In this document: piece after piece, positions 11,286 through 24,782 of the stretch
Layout: every line of letters starts with the position of its first letter
How positions within the stretch are numbered: position 1 is the stretch's first letter
Program-made: the position numbers and the translations under genes
The notes under the pieces: model-generated
Database searches by the model: none
Told to the model about the DNA's origin: nothing
Seen by the model: the letters and a program-made list of their open reading frames with translations, nothing else
Origin: Chondrosia reniformis
Taxonomy: Eukaryota > Porifera > Demospongiae > Chondrillida > Chondrillidae
Length of the DNA: 64,000 nucleotides
Direction of reading: 5' to 3'
Assembly: GCA_947172415.1 (NCBI GenBank)
Contig: OX359192.1
Span: forward strand, 6,496,401-6,560,400

Positions 11286-11914
11286 TAACCTTTTGTATTC
11301 AATATGAACTATAGTATTTAATGTTTCCTTATATATAGGGATTTGGATATTGTGACATTTTGAATGATATTGGCTGGGACTGTAAGTCAACAGTCAGAGC
11401 ATGTACACTTCATCTACAATGTCTCCTTTGCCCTTCCCCCTAGTGTGTCATGATCTGCATTTCTGCAAGATTGTGACTACCAATGACAGAGTTCTGTACA
11501 AAAGGTTTGTGTCTGGACTGATGGCGGCCTTCTTTGGATACTATGTGCAAGGAAATGACCAGCAGCTGCAGTATCTCCTCAAGGCCAATCTAATGCCCAT
11601 CCCAGTTACAGACCTCAAGTCTGACCTGAACTGTTAATACTAAGACTGAACCCTTATATAATTATGTGCATACATGATACATTTAGCTTTAAACAGACTG
11701 TGGTCCAACCCATTACCTCATTTGCACTCCTTGCAATTGGGACTGAGTGGGTAGAGTAAATCCAGAGCCATGTAAAATATTGACATGCAATGGATAATTG
11801 TATTTATACAAGCTTTTATGTTTATATCTGCATGTATACAATTTATATATTAAATTTAATCATATATTTTTCAATTAATTTCACAACAAATAATACAGAA
11901 AATGGCTCAATAGT

Positions 11915-12428
11915 TCAGTAAAAGAACCCTAACACCTTTCCTCCTGTATGCTTTCTCTTAGCCTCTTCATGGTCATGATGTTGTAAGGACATTAAACTTT
12001 AAACAGACTGTGGGACTGGGGATAGACACTTCCATGTATCTCGAGCAATATTTGTGTTTACATGCTCAGAATAAGCAATATCATTAGACAACAATCTTCA
12101 TAACCTACAAAGTACAACTCCTTTCTTTACCAATAGCAAGAAATATTACTGCTCAAGTCAAATTAAGTCTGTCTACAAAAGGCTTTATTACTATATAATC
12201 TGCTGATGGAAGGCTTTTATTACTTATGGAAGCAATAAGCTTACAGCAGTGAACTCACCCAAACTGTCTACTTGGCAAGAGGTTACTTGCCCACTTTTCT
12301 ATGTCTGTCACTGTAATATCAAATCTCAGACTGATTAAACCGCAGTTGTTTAATCTACCATTTAGAGACACTACAATCTTTCCAGATCGGTGGTCATCAA
12401 TCCACACGAACTCTCCAATGTATATAAC
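11915..12428 (-). pseudogene. RPS15A 3'-half copy 2, degenerate
   Basis: Exon 2 (12259-12428) is 170 nt instead of 166, with an inserted TATA next to the acceptor end, so its joining phase is broken. Exon 3 (from 11915) has lost 11 nt in the GIIDH region and the 5' part of the exon has diverged. The same 11-nt loss occurs in copy 5, which points to shared descent of these two. Confidence 0.75.
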
Positions 12429-12695
12429 CTAAAGATGGCAGACAGGCGACCAATAAGTTGTCAATCCAATCATGCACTTGTGCTACACTTCCAACTTAGG
12501 CTGGTCTCGTCTTATGTAACAATGGCCAATAAACGAATCATGTTTCATAATACAAATCAATGAATACTATTATAAGTAACTTTTCATTAAAATTGCATGT
12601 TATTTACATTTTATAGACAAAGGTTAATGCTTTTAGTAACTTCTCACAAAAGTTGCATGTCTTATGGAATATCATTGTCAGCAAATATTATACAC

Positions 12696-15600
12696 TCATG
12701 TCTTATATATAAACTGCAGCTCTTCAAAGAGGTGTTTCCCTTCTTCCAGTGAAGCTCCTAAAACACTTGCAAACCTTGAGCTCTTTTTCTCCTCTACGCT
12801 CCAACTCAAAAGGGTTCTCTCTGATACACAGAAGCGACCATTTATGTCATCAGCAGTAGGTCGCTTGTGGCTGTCCGGATGCCAGCACTCGACCATTATC
12901 TGGTAGACTGGCTTAGGACAACCTGGTGGACATGGGTGGCAATATCCCTTGTCAAATATCTTTACCACCTATATACGTGACACAAAGGAGCATTGCATTA
13001 TGTGATAGTCACATGATAGGGGTGACAATACCACCAATATGACATGACACATGACACAAGGGAGCATTGCATCATGTGATAGTCACATGACAGGGGTGAC
13101 AATATCCCTTATCAAATATCTTTACCACCTACACAAGACACAAGACTGCCTCTCACTATATCTCATTCTACACTGTCTCCTCAAACACATGTTACACACC
13201 TGATTGACTGCGAGTTCCTCAAATGGTTTGTGTCCGAGTGACCAGATCTCGTACATCAACATTCCATAGCTCCACACATCACTGGCAGTGCTGTACTTCT
13301 TGTACAAGATGGCCTCAGGAGCTGTCCACTTGACGGGTATCTTACCCCCATGTGTCACGTAGTAGTCAGAAGTGTCCAAATCACGGGACATTCCAAAATC
13401 AGAAATCTTGAATCAATTAACAAATTTGTGAGATTCTTTACATTACACAACACATCCAGCTATGTACGTATATATGTATGTATATATGTATGTATCAGAG
13501 AGTACGGTAGTACTCTCTAAGTAGGAATGGCCGGAAAAAAAAATGGCCGCCCTATCCAATGTATTAGCAATCAACACCTAATAAATCGCCAACGAAGCGA
13601 TTTTCGGTCATATTCGGTTATTTGCAGCGATTAATGCACGCTTTCCTAAATGCCAAAACATGTTTCGACGCTCTACACGCTCTATAGCGTTCAAAAAGCG
13701 GCTAACTAGGAATAGACCCACTTCCAAAATTCATTTTTTCTTCTTCTTCTTCTTCTTCTTTTATTGAATAGACTAGCGCTAATATGCGAACTTGTATGGG
13801 CACGTACTAGTTATAAATCGTCATAAATATTTCGGAACTAGGGAATAGACAGCCCTAAATCTGAATGCGCTCTACAATAAGCATGTTAATTGTGAAGAGC
13901 GAAAATTGTGGTCTTCTCGGACGCCATTTTTTAATTAAGAGATCATGGTTTTCGGCATATTTCTCTTGTCTAAGACGGTATTTTGAGATCTTCGCCAAGA
14001 AAACTTTCAAATCAATTTAAAACAAGTAATATTAAGAGGAAAAAAGGGGGAATACAAGTAAATAAAAAACATTTACAAAAATGATGTTAGAAGTAGAAAT
14101 GGCAGTGTTCACTAATACATCTGCAAAAAGTATCGAAACAAGACACTGATTATATGATAAGGCTAATCATACAGAAGTTGCATATATACTGAAATTTAAG
14201 TAACTTAACCATACACTTCTGTGTTTGGGCACACCATTCCTACTTAAGGTTAGTGCGCCCAAACACAGAAGTGTATGGTTAAGTTACTTAAATTTCAGTA
14301 TATATGCAACTTCTGTATGATTAGCCTTATCATATAATCAGTGTCTTGTTTCGATACTTTTTGCAGATGTATTAGTGAACACTGCCATTTCTACTTCTAA
14401 CATCATTTTTGTAAATGTTTTTTATTTATTTTATATATATAAACATACTTTGCAGTTCAGGTTACTGTCCAGTAGTACATTTCTAGCTGCTATATCTCTA
14501 TGTACAAATGACTTGAGTGCTAAGCAAGCCAGTCCATCTACCACCTGTTTACAAAACTGTAACAGCAGACTTGGTAGGTTGGGGTCCTTTAGCAATGATG
14601 GAGTGCTGTCAAGCCAACAGAAGAACAGTTTATAAGAACACTAAATGTGTCTTTTCAGTATAGTACCTCTTAATTTCATGCAAGTGTTCCAAAAGGTCTC
14701 CTTTAGGAAGTAGTTCCATTATTATCATTTTCTGAAGAAAGAGAAGAACCTTAGAAAGCATTCACAGCTTGTAAAGATATTTCTTACTGGTTGTTCAAGT
14801 GTGACGACACCAATCAGACCAACAACATGTCTGTGTTTGAATTGACCGACTATCACAGCCTCTTGAAGCAGTTTCAATTTCTCTTCTTTTGGTGCACCCT
14901 TCTTTACAGTCTTCACTGCTACATCTCTTGGACCATCGTTGGGGGCTCTCCAACTTGCTCTGTACACTTCACCAAACTGACCTTCTCCCAGCTTTTTACC
15001 AATTTTGATGTGGCTGGATGGAATTTCCAGAATCTTGTACCTGGCTAATTGAGTGTAAATCTCCTCTTCAGTGTCACTAGGTACACAGTAAATGTCAGAT
15101 TCCGTCGTGCTCTCCATTTCATAACCAGACTCCAACGCTCCAGCTCCAGTTCCAAATTCCACAGTTTTGACAGTAGAACTCAAAGACTATACAAGTAGGA
15201 AAAATAATTTCACATCTTTGATCTTCATCATATTGACTGACTTTTGAATCAATTTAAATAAGAAAACAGTATGCCTGATTGAAGCTTTCAATTCAGTTTA
15301 AAGCAAAAGGATCACATTCAAATTTTGATGAGTGTATAGTTGCACTGTATGAATGAATGGTAATAACACTAGTCAGAGAGGTAGCCCTGGCATATACACA
15401 TTAACACATTAATGTTTTGTAACTGTAAGGCTAGAAAAATAAAGTAAGGGAGTTTTAATTGATCATAAGACAGCTAACTATATATATTATATAAATTGTC
15501 CTACATTGCTATTCATTGACAACAGTATCAATATCAGTTATTATGTGTACAAGTATTGTGGTGTGACGAAATACTTGCATATGGCATTTTGTTAAAAAAA

Positions 15601-17795
15601 TAAACAAATTGAAAATGTGAAATTCCATTAGTGTACCCATACATTATACGTATGTGCCCTAATGCTCCCTGTTTACGTAGAATTATATATGTTTGACTAG
15701 TGAAAGTATAGTTGACGCATACATAATACCTTTGTTGATTGTCTGTGATTTTGTGTGTCAGTTGTGTCAGAATTATTACTTGACAACTCTGCCATCCTTC
15801 TACGCTCTCTCTACATACAATGAAAGTTAAATGGTTTATCCTCTATGTAGGTATATTCAGTATCAAAATGGTCTGTTCTGAGTATGGGAAGTGGTAAAAT
15901 TGAAGATGCTGAAATATAACAAATTACACTAAATGTGCATGCCTCTCCTCACCATTGTTGGCACATATCCATATACAGGGAATGGAGTATCCTGTTTAGA
16001 CACATTTTCCTGCACATACATAATTAAAGAGAAATTGAAAATGTAACTAAAATATTATAACTGTAGTATAGGAATGCTCTGCTTATTGTTATGTCAGTTA
16101 ATGTGAAATATGTTGCACTCATCCTACATCTTGAGTATCATTGCATGTCAACATTGCTCACCTGAGGTGGCGGGTCACTGCTATCAAGATCATCAGCTTC
16201 GTGGTACACGTGGTCACTCAACTCATCAGTGACTGGCTGCAGCTGTCTGTATGCTCCAGAGCTACCAGAACCCAGTATGTCTTCACTAGTCTCATAGGTT
16301 GGAGGAAGGAGTGTTGTACTAACTCTCTCAGTCTGGTTGGAGGAAGACTTGCCGTGAGGTTCTTCATACTGACTGACCAGTGTGTCTCCCTTAGCTGGTT
16401 CTTCATACTCTTCCCACTGTTCAGCCAAAGTGGGTGTGGTACTGGTGGGAGGGTACTCCTCTGACTTGTTATAAATGTTTGATTTGACTGTAACATGTTT
16501 TCCGATGTGAGGTTCTTCATATTCAGTGTGTCCTCCTTCTGAGGTCAGCTTGCTCTTCTCAACTGTATCTACCACACCAGCCGGAGCATCTATCAAGTTG
16601 GAAGCAAACAACACAATCTACATTTACATTTCTTCTAAACCCAACTAGTAGTGTGTATAGCTGCTACTCACTGTAGTACAGAGTGTTGAATGGTATGTCA
16701 TAGTTCTCCTCAATATAGTACTTCTCTTTATTTCTCCTTCTCCTGCACATGCACACTGCTATCACAACTATCACTCCCACCACTACCAGTAGGATTATAG
16801 CAGCTACTACACCACTAGCTATAGCAGCTGTTCTATCAGGTGGTGCTACGGCACCATCAGTGGCAGCTGTTGAAGAGGTACTGTCAGCAATAGGTGGAGA
16901 TGACAAAGAGCTAGAGTTACCATTATCTGTTGAAGGACCATCAGTAGTTTGAGTCACAGTCGCTGATGTCATACTACTGGTTATAAGTATAGTTTGCATT
17001 GTTGATTTTGTGGTCATAACACTCTCACTAGGTTCAGTAATGTCTGCTTCAGAAGATGTCCTACTTTCACTAGATGTAGGGATTACTGTGACTGAAGCAT
17101 AAGAGGACTAAGATATATTTAAGAGTCACATATGATATTGTCACAAAATACTAAGATAACTTACTTTGAAGAAAAGGTGCTCTAGTTCTGGACAAAGGCA
17201 GGTGTATTAAGTTTTTCTTTTGAACTAGGACTACTTTGCATTACATAATAATATGAATGGCCTTCAGCAGTACCAAATGGTAATTCAACTACTCCAGTTG
17301 TACCTTGTGTAGGTATGTAAAATCCTACTATATCTCCTGATTCATAGGTAGTTGTTACAGTTGGAGTTATTGTAAAGATAGTAGTTGCTGCTGAACTATA
17401 TGTAACAATGACCACCTCGTAATAGACTCTACTGTAGTCAACATTATCACTATTCCCTGCACTATTTGTTTGTCTCCATATTTGTAATTCGATTCTTCTA
17501 TTAGTTATATTAGGATCACCACCAAATTGAGTCACTTCCCATCTCAATGATGTCGTATTACCAGAACAAGTAAAATTTAATGAAGGAACCAGTACAAATG
17601 AGTTGGATTGAAATATACCTAGGTGATCTCCTGTGATACTTGGATTCGTTAAACAAGTAGGAGATATCTCTTCTATTGAAACAAACACGTCAAACAGTAA
17701 CAGATGAATTGTAAAGGATATTCTGTAAAACTATAAAACTTACCAAAAGTAAGAAAAAGGAGTACAACAGTACGGAAGACCAGGTGACCATTCAT
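12696..17795 (-). pseudogene. RTK2: receptor tyrosine kinase with ectodomain frameshift
   Basis: All nine exons are present: 17744-17795, 17165-17672, 16672-17091, 16162-16589, 14788-15186, 14667-14731, 14449-14605, 13200-13406 and 12696-12968. Exon 2 is 508 nt where other copies have a multiple of three. An extra base near 17213-17220 shifts the frame so that translation ends at TAG (17182-17184), after about 180 residues, before the stalk and membrane helix. The rest, including every kinase motif, remains open. That suggests recent loss, a sequencing error, or a secreted ectodomain product. Intron 7 carries a 0.93-kb foldback insertion. Exon 3 is the same length as in RTK3 and its sequence appears identical by eye. 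Confidence 0.8.
13496..14430. mobile_element. Foldback insertion in RTK2 intron 7
   Basis: Absent from intron 7 of the other copies. The left part starts with a palindrome AGAGAGTAC-GGTA-GTACTCTCT (about 13497-13518), directly followed by TAAGTAGGAATGG, whose reverse complement is at about 14235-14247. The right part is a long inverted repeat: arms about 14060-14230 and 14257-14428 around a 26-bp centre that contains the second 13-mer. A TTC microsatellite lies at about 13738-13760. No transposase frame is visible. It is likely a non-autonomous TIR element with a further inverted duplication at one end. Confidence 0.75.
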
Positions 17796-17911
17796 TTTAG
17801 TTTTACTCTGCTCACTAATGCGGAGGCGAGATGCCGTACTTACTTGTTATATCGCTCTTATCGGTCCGAGCCACGTGATACCTACCAATCAACTCGTACG
17901 TGCCATATCCT
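17796..17911. promoter_or_regulatory. Divergent RTK2/HYD3 promoter
   Basis: 116 bp between two start codons facing away from each other. It holds a palindromic E-box CACGTG (17872-17877) and a CCAAT box (17885-17889), with CTCTTATCGGTCCG just upstream. The block is conserved in the RTK3/HYD4, RTK4/HYD5, RTK5/HYD6, RTK6/HYD7 and RTK7/HYD8 gaps. A bidirectional promoter is inferred. Confidence 0.6.
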
Positions 17912-19381
17912 ATGAAGTCGCTAGTAGGCCTGGGAGTTGCAGCATTGATTATCTGCAGTTCTTGTCAAGGTGTAGTTAAACGATTCGCCTACCATGCATA
18001 CGTTTGTGCATGTACCTTTCTCCCGACCTCTTAGGGCCGGTCTATGTGTTTAATGGAAATCCCTTTCTGGAGGACCTTTGGTATCCACTTCATTTGTGCA
18101 GAAAGATGCAGGCATACCCGATTTAGCTGAAGGTGAGATTCTATTATTAAGAAGCCTCTAAAGTGCGACCCGTGTTTGATCACACTGCAGGTCCACATTC
18201 GGTGCTTTTCTTATTGTAGTGTTTTATCCACAGAAATCTGGCAGTTACGCAGTAATATTCTTTGTCCCTGGAATGTATGCACTCATACCTCCCCAGCTGT
18301 ACTCTAGTGTTCTGCTGCAGCTAGCAGAGCACGGCTATATCGTACTAGTGCCCAGTGCAGATCTGCCAAAAGTCGAGTATGGATATCTAGATCCAAGATA
18401 TTTCAAGACATTGCCAAATGGTGTGAACCAAAAGCTATGGAATACTTACTACTGGGTGAGACAAAATTGAACAGCTAGCTATATATATCAATTAATTTAA
18501 TGCTGTAACTACAACACAGTTTAAAGACAATTTGAACAATTTGTTTGAATCAAAAGGCATTTCTGTTAAGGCTGACTGGAACTATGTTGGCATGGCTGGT
18601 CACTCTGCTGGTGCTGACACTGTATTGGAGATGATAATGAATGACACCTCCGTCTCCAAGGTAACCTTAACCATTCTGTAGTTGGCCTATATATAACCTT
18701 GCAATTGTATGAGTTTATGTTCCTGAAGTGAATTTATGCAATGAGCAGTTGTACGATGCAGGAAAGCCTTGAGGCTTGAGGATTACTAAAAGTAGTTTAC
18801 ACACTTTTTCATCATGTATTTATATGTCTCTTATTGCTAGGCAATGGCCTATTTGGAGCCATTTACAGCCTCCTTGCTCAAACCTTTCAATGGTAGCGTT
18901 CCCTCTCTGGTGTATGGCACTCAGTTCTGTGAGGAGAAGCCGAGGTGCTGCATTACTGGATTTGACTATGTCCATGTGTACAACAATATACCTTGTCCTC
19001 ATATTACAATGAATGCAACAGTAAGCCAACTTATTTAACCTTTTGTATTCAAAATGATGTGTAATTTTTCCTTATATATAATGATTTGGGCATTGTGACA
19101 TTTTGAATGATATTGGTTGGGACTGTAAGTCAACGGTCAGAGCATCTGTACACTTCATCTACAATGTCTCCTTGCCCCTACTTCTAGTGTGTCATGATCT
19201 GCATTTCTGTAAGACTGTGACTACCAATGACAGAGTTCTGTACAAAAGGTTTGTGTCTGGACTGATGGCGGCCTTCTTTGGATACTATGTGCAAGGAAAT
19301 GACCAGCAGCTGCAGTATCTCCTCAAAGCCAAGCTAATGCCCATCCCAGTTACAGACCTCAAATCTGACCTCAACTGCTAA
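17912..19381 (+). pseudogene. HYD3: hydrolase copy with frameshift and lost splice acceptor
   Basis: Full exon set: 17912-17969 (signal peptide MKSLVGLGVAALIICSSC), 18035-18132, 18220-18455, 18520-18660 (GHSAGA), 18841-19020, about 19082-19124 and 19188-19381. Exon 2 is 98 nt instead of 99: one T is missing from CCCTTTTCTGG, which shifts the frame after about 30 residues. The acceptor of exon 6 is destroyed (ATATATAATG), with TGA in place of the first GGA codon. The same acceptor lesion is in HYD1. Neither lesion is seen in HYD4-HYD8. Confidence 0.8.
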
Positions 19382-19586
19382 TTTTCTTATAATTGTTAAG
19401 TGCATATACATACATAAAAACATTTGGCCAGCATTTAGCTTTAATAAACAGCCGCAACTCACTACCTCATTTGCAGGTAGAGTAAATCCAGAGCCATGTA
19501 AATATTGACATGCAATGGTTAGTTGTATTTATACAAGCTCAAGTCTCAAGTCTGACCTTAACTGCTAATACTAAGACTGGACCCTG

Positions 19587-20096
19587 CTGTATGCTTTCTC
19601 TTAGCCTCCTCATGGTCAATTATACCCGCAGATGTTGTAAGGACGATAAATCTGCAGAAAAGGAAATTAAGAGTTGCGGCATTCAAAACACTCAGCACAT
19701 TAAACTGGGATAATCACTTCCATGTATATATCTCGAGCAATATTTGTGTTTACATGCACAGAATGATCAAAATCATTAGACAACAATTTATATAACCTCC
19801 AAAGTACAACTCCTTTCTTTACAAATAGCAAGAGACATTATTGGTCAAGTCAAATTAAGTCTATCCATACAAGGCTTTTCTATTACTAATGTGCTGTATG
19901 GAAGGAATTAGTTCACAGCAGTGAACTCACCCAAACTGTCTACTTGGCAAGAGGTTACTTGCCCACTTTTCTATGTCTGTCACTGCAATATCAAATCTCG
20001 GACTGATTACACTGCAGTTGTTTAATCTACCATTTAGAGATACTACAATCTTTCCAGATCGGTGGTCATCAATCCACTCAAACTCTCCAATGTAAC
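19587..20096 (-). pseudogene. RPS15A 3'-half copy 3, truncated
   Basis: Exon 2 (19931-20096, 166 nt) is open and keeps its splice sites. Exon 3 (about 19587-19651) has lost its 3' end: the VLGFFY-stop part is replaced by a second copy of the hydrolase tail (CTCAAGTCTGACCTTAACTG) at about 19540-19570. This marks a recombination junction between hydrolase exon 7 and RPS15A exon 3. Confidence 0.75.
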
Positions 20097-20344
20097 CTAA
20101 AGATGGCAGACAGGCGACCAATAAGTTGTTAACTCAATCATGCACTTGTGCTACACTTCAAACTTAGGCTGGTCTCGTCTTATGCAACAATGGCCAGTAA
20201 ACGAATCGTGTTTCATAATACAAATCAATGAATACTATTATAGGTAACTTTTCATTAAAATTGCATGTTATTTACATTTTATAGACAAAGGTTAACAAAA
20301 GTTGCATGTCTTATGGAATATCATTGTCAACAAATATTATACAC

Positions 20345-23300
20345 TCATGTCTTATATATAAACTGCAGCTCTTCAAAGAGGTGTTTCCCTTCTTCCAGTG
20401 AAGCTCCTAAAACACTTGCAAACTTTGAGCTCCTTTTCTCCTCTTCGCTCCAACTCAAAAGGGTTCTCTCTGATACACAGAAGCGACCATTTATGTCATC
20501 AGCAGTAGGTCTCTTGTGGCTGTCCGGATGCCAGCACTCGACCATTATCTGGTACACTGGCTTAGGACAACCTGGTGGACATGGGTGACAATATCCCTTG
20601 TCAAATATCTTTACCACCTATATACATGACACAGAGGAGCATTGCATCATGTGATAGTCACATGACATGGGTGACAATATCCCTTATCAAATATATTTAC
20701 CACCTACACAAGACAGCCTCTCACTATATCTCATTCTACACTGTCTCCTCAATCACATGCTACACACCTGATTGACTGTGAGTTCCTCAAATGGTTTGTG
20801 TCCGAGTGACCAGATCTCGTACATCAACATTCCATAGCTCCACACATCACTGGCAGTGCTGTACTTCTTGTACAAGATGGCCTCAGGAGCTGTCCACTTG
20901 ACGGGTATCTTACCTCCATGTGTCACATAGTAGTCAGAAGTGTCCAAATCACGGGACATTCCAAAATCAGAAATCTTCAATCAATTAACAAATTTGTGAG
21001 ATTCTTTACATTACACAACACATCCAGCTATGTATGTAAACATGTACATATATAAACATACTTTGCAGTTCAGGTTACTGTCCAGTAGCACATTTCTAGC
21101 TGCTATATCTCTGTGTACAAATGACTTGAGTGCTAAGCAAGCCAGTCCATCTACCACCTGTTTACAAAACTGTAACAGCAGACTCGGTAGGTTGGGGTCC
21201 TTTAGCAATGATGGAGTGCTGTCAAGCCAACAGTAGAACAGTTTTACAAGGGCACTAAATGTGTCTTTTCAGTATAGTACCTCTTAATTTCATGCAAGTG
21301 TTCCAAAAGGTCTCCTTTAGGAAGTAGTTCCATTATTATCATTTTCTGAAGAAAGAGAAGAACCTTAGAAAGCACTCACAGCTTGTAAAGATATTTCTTA
21401 CTAGTTGTTCAAGTGTGACAACACCAATCAGACCAACAACATGTCTGTGTTTGAATTGACCAACTATCACAGCCTCTTGAAGCAGTTTCAATTTCTCTTC
21501 TTTTGGTGCACCCTTCTTTACAGTTTTCACTGCTACATCTCTTGGACCATCGTTGGGGGCTCTCCAACTTGCTCTGTACACTTCACCAAACTGACCTTCT
21601 CCCAGCTTCTTACCACTTTTGATGTGGCTGGATGGAATTTCCAGAATCTTGTATTGAGCTAATTGAGTGTAAATCTCCTCTTCAGTGTCACAAGGTACAC
21701 AGTAAATGTCGGATTCTGTCATGCTCTCCATTTCATAACCAGACTCCAACGCTCCAGCTCCAGTTCCAAATTCCACAGTTTTGACAGTAGAACTCAGAGA
21801 CTATACAAGTAGGAAAAATAATTTCACATCTTTGACCTTCACCACATTGACTGACTTTTGAATCAATTTAAGTAAGAAAACTGTATGCCTAAATGAAGCT
21901 TTCAATTCAGTTTAAAGCAAAAGGATCACATTTGATTTGTGCTGAGTGTATAGTTGCACTGTATGAATGAATGGTAATAACACTAGTCAGAGGTAGCCCT
22001 GGCATATACACATTAACACATTAATGTTCTGTAACTGTAAGGCTAGAAAAATAAAGTAAGGGAGTTTTAATTGATCATAAGACAGTTAACATTACTAAAT
22101 TGTCCCACATTGCTATTCATTGACCACAGTATCAATATCAGTTATTATGTGTACAAGTATTGTGCTGCGATGAAATACTTGTATATGGCATTTTGTTATA
22201 AAATCAACACAAGGTGTGAAATTCCATTAGTGTACCCATACTTATATATGCTCTAATGCTCCCTGTTTACGCAGAATTATATGTTTGACTAGTGAAAGTA
22301 TAGTTGACGCATACATAATACCTTTGTTGGTTGTCTGTTATTTTGTGTGTCAGTTGTGTCAGAATTATTACTTGACAACTCTGCCATCCTTCTACGCTCT
22401 CTCTACATACAATGAAAGTTAAATATTTCAACTTTATCCTCTATATATGTATGTATATTCAGTATCAAAATGGTCTGTTCTGAGTATGGTAAAATTGAAG
22501 ATGCTGAAATGAAACAAATTACACTAAATGTGCATGTCTCTCCTCACCATTGTTGGCACATATCCATATACAGGGAATGGAGTATCCTGTTTAGACACAT
22601 TTTCCTGCACATATATAATTAAAGAGAAATTGAAAATGTAAATAAAATATTATAACTGTAGTATAGGAATGCTCTGCCTATTGTTATGTCAGTTAATGTG
22701 AAATGTGTTGCACTCATCCTAAAACTAACTACATCTTGAGTATCATTGCATGTCAACGTTGCTCACCTGAGGTGGCGGGTCACTGCTACCAAGATCATCA
22801 GCTTCGTGGTACACGTGGTCACTCAACTCATCAGTGACTGGCTGCAGCTGTCTGTATGCTCCAGAGCTACCAGAACCCAGTATGTCTTCACTAGTCTCAT
22901 AGGTTGGAGGAAGGAGTGTTGTACTAACTCTCTCAGTCTGGTTGGAGGAAGATTTGCTGTGAGGTTCTTCATACTGACTGACCAGTGTGTCTCCCTTAGC
23001 TGGTTCTTCATACTCTTCCCACTGTTCAGCCAAAGTGGGTGTGGTACTGGTGGGAGGGTACTCCTCTGACTTGTTATAAATGTTTGATTTGACTGTAACA
23101 TGTTTTCCGATGTGAGGTTCTTCATATTCAGTGTGTCCTCCTTCTGAGGTCAGCTTGCTCTTCTCAACTGTATCTACCACACCAGCCGGAGCATCTATCA
23201 AGTTGGAAGCAAACAACACAATCTACATTTACATTTCTTCTAAACCCAACTAGTAGTGTGTATAGCTGCTACTCACTGTAGTACAGAGTGTTGAATGGTA

Positions 23301-24396
23301 TGTCATAGTTCTCCTCAATATAGTACTTCTCTTTATTTCTCCTTCTCCTGCACATGCACACTGCTATCACAACTATCACTCCCACCACTACCAGTAGGAT
23401 TATAGCAGCTACTACACCACTAGCTATAGCAGCTGTTCTATCAGGTGGTGCTACGGCACCATCAGTGGCAGCTGTTGAAGAGGTACTGTCAGCAATAGGT
23501 GGAGATGACAAAGAGCTAGAGTTACCATTATCTGTTGAAGGACCATCAGTAGTTTGAGTCACAGTCGCTGATGTCATACTACTGGTTATAAGTATAGTTT
23601 GCATTGTTGATTTTGTGGTCATAACACTCTCACTAGGTTCAGTAATGTCTGCTTCAGAAGATGTCCTACTTTCACTAGATGTAGGGATTACTGTGACTGA
23701 AGCATAAGAGGACTAAGATATATTTAAGAGTCACATATGATATTGTCACAATATACTAAGATAACTTACTTTGAAGATACGGTGCTCTAGTTCTGAACAA
23801 AGGCAGGTGTTTAACGTTTTCTTCTGAACTAGGACTACTTTGCATTACATAATAATATGAATGGCCTTCAGCACTACTAAATGGAAAGTCGACTACTCCA
23901 GTTACACCTGACCCAGGTAAGTAAAATCCTACTATATCTCCTGATTCATAGGCAGTTGCTACAGTTGGAGTTATTGTGAAGATATTAGCTGCTGCTGTAC
24001 TATCTGTAACAATGACCATCTCGTTATAGACTCTACTGTAGTCAATATTATTACTATTCCCTGCATTTTTTGTTTGTCTCCATATGTGCAATTCGATTCT
24101 TCTAGGCGTATTAGGAGTACCAGCAAATTGAGTGACTTCCCATCTCAATGATGTTGTATTACCAGAACAAGTAAAATTTATTGAAGGAATCAGTACAAAA
24201 GAGTTCGATTGAAATATACCTAGGTGATCTCCTGTGATACTTGGATTCGTTAAACAAGTAGGAGATATCTCTTCTATTGAAGCAAACACATTAAACAGTA
24301 ACAGATGAATTGCAAAGGATATTCTGTAAAACTATAAAACTTACCAAAAGTAAGAAAAAGGAGTACAACAGTACGGAAGACCAGGTGACCTTTCAT
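20345..24396 (-). CDS. RTK3: receptor tyrosine kinase, intact, shortest stalk
   Basis: Exons 24345-24396, 23770-24273, 23277-23696, 22767-23194, 21402-21800, 21281-21345, 21062-21218, 20768-20974 and 20345-20617; 834 aa. Signal peptide MKGHLVFRTVVLLFLTF. The ectodomain keeps both cysteines and the SLRWEVTQ and YESGDIVGFY blocks. Exon 3 is only 420 nt, so the Ser/Thr stalk is about 100 residues shorter than in RTK4. The kinase has GEGQFGEV, VAVK, HRDIAARN, DFG, APE and CWHPDSHKRP. Start chosen by signal peptide and conserved exon 1 length (52 nt). A 3-kb transposon sits 48 bp upstream of the start codon and separates RTK3 from the CACGTG/CCAAT block, so its expression may differ from the other copies. 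Confidence 0.87.
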
Positions 24397-24782
24397 TTTA
24401 GTTTCACCCTGTTTACTAATGCGGAGGCGAGATGCCGTACTTAGGGTGTTACTAAAATGCGGAACGGTACGGAACGTTCCGCAAAGAGAAAATACGCTTT
24501 TTCCCACAGAACGTATCATTACCGCATATACTCGTATAGCGCGTATAGACATATTATTGCGCAATTATTGGAAGCAATATTAACTTTGTTGGATATATTC
24601 GTCCTGATGTTCACCTTGTAAGTATTATACTTTATCAAATACATTAAGCAACTCTACTAAGCTACTAAATATTTCCAGAAAACAAATATTGTTTTTTGCA
24701 AACTGCCCCCATTTCAAGTTTTTATAACCTTGAAGGATTTGATATAAAATCACAAGCGTATCTCGGACATGTCATTCTGTAG

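Larger units (their letters stand above)
7944..11637 (+). pseudogene. HYD2: hydrolase remnant split by ~3.3 kb of repeats
   Basis: Only the ends remain. At 7944-7964 the first codons of exon 1 (MKSLVG in other copies) can be seen, then the sequence breaks into transposon-derived DNA. Exon 6 (11339-11381) and exon 7 (11444-11637) reappear with good splice sites. In exon 6 the conserved GFGHCD motif reads GFGYCD: the presumed catalytic histidine codon CAT is TAT. Exons 2-5, including the GHSAGA nucleophile elbow, are absent. Exon 7 is open to its stop. A dead gene. Confidence 0.8.

Noticed and set aside
22746..23069. 107-codon plus-strand frame opposite the tyrosine-rich tail
   Set aside because: Shadow of RTK exon 4, with no start context or splice logic of its own.
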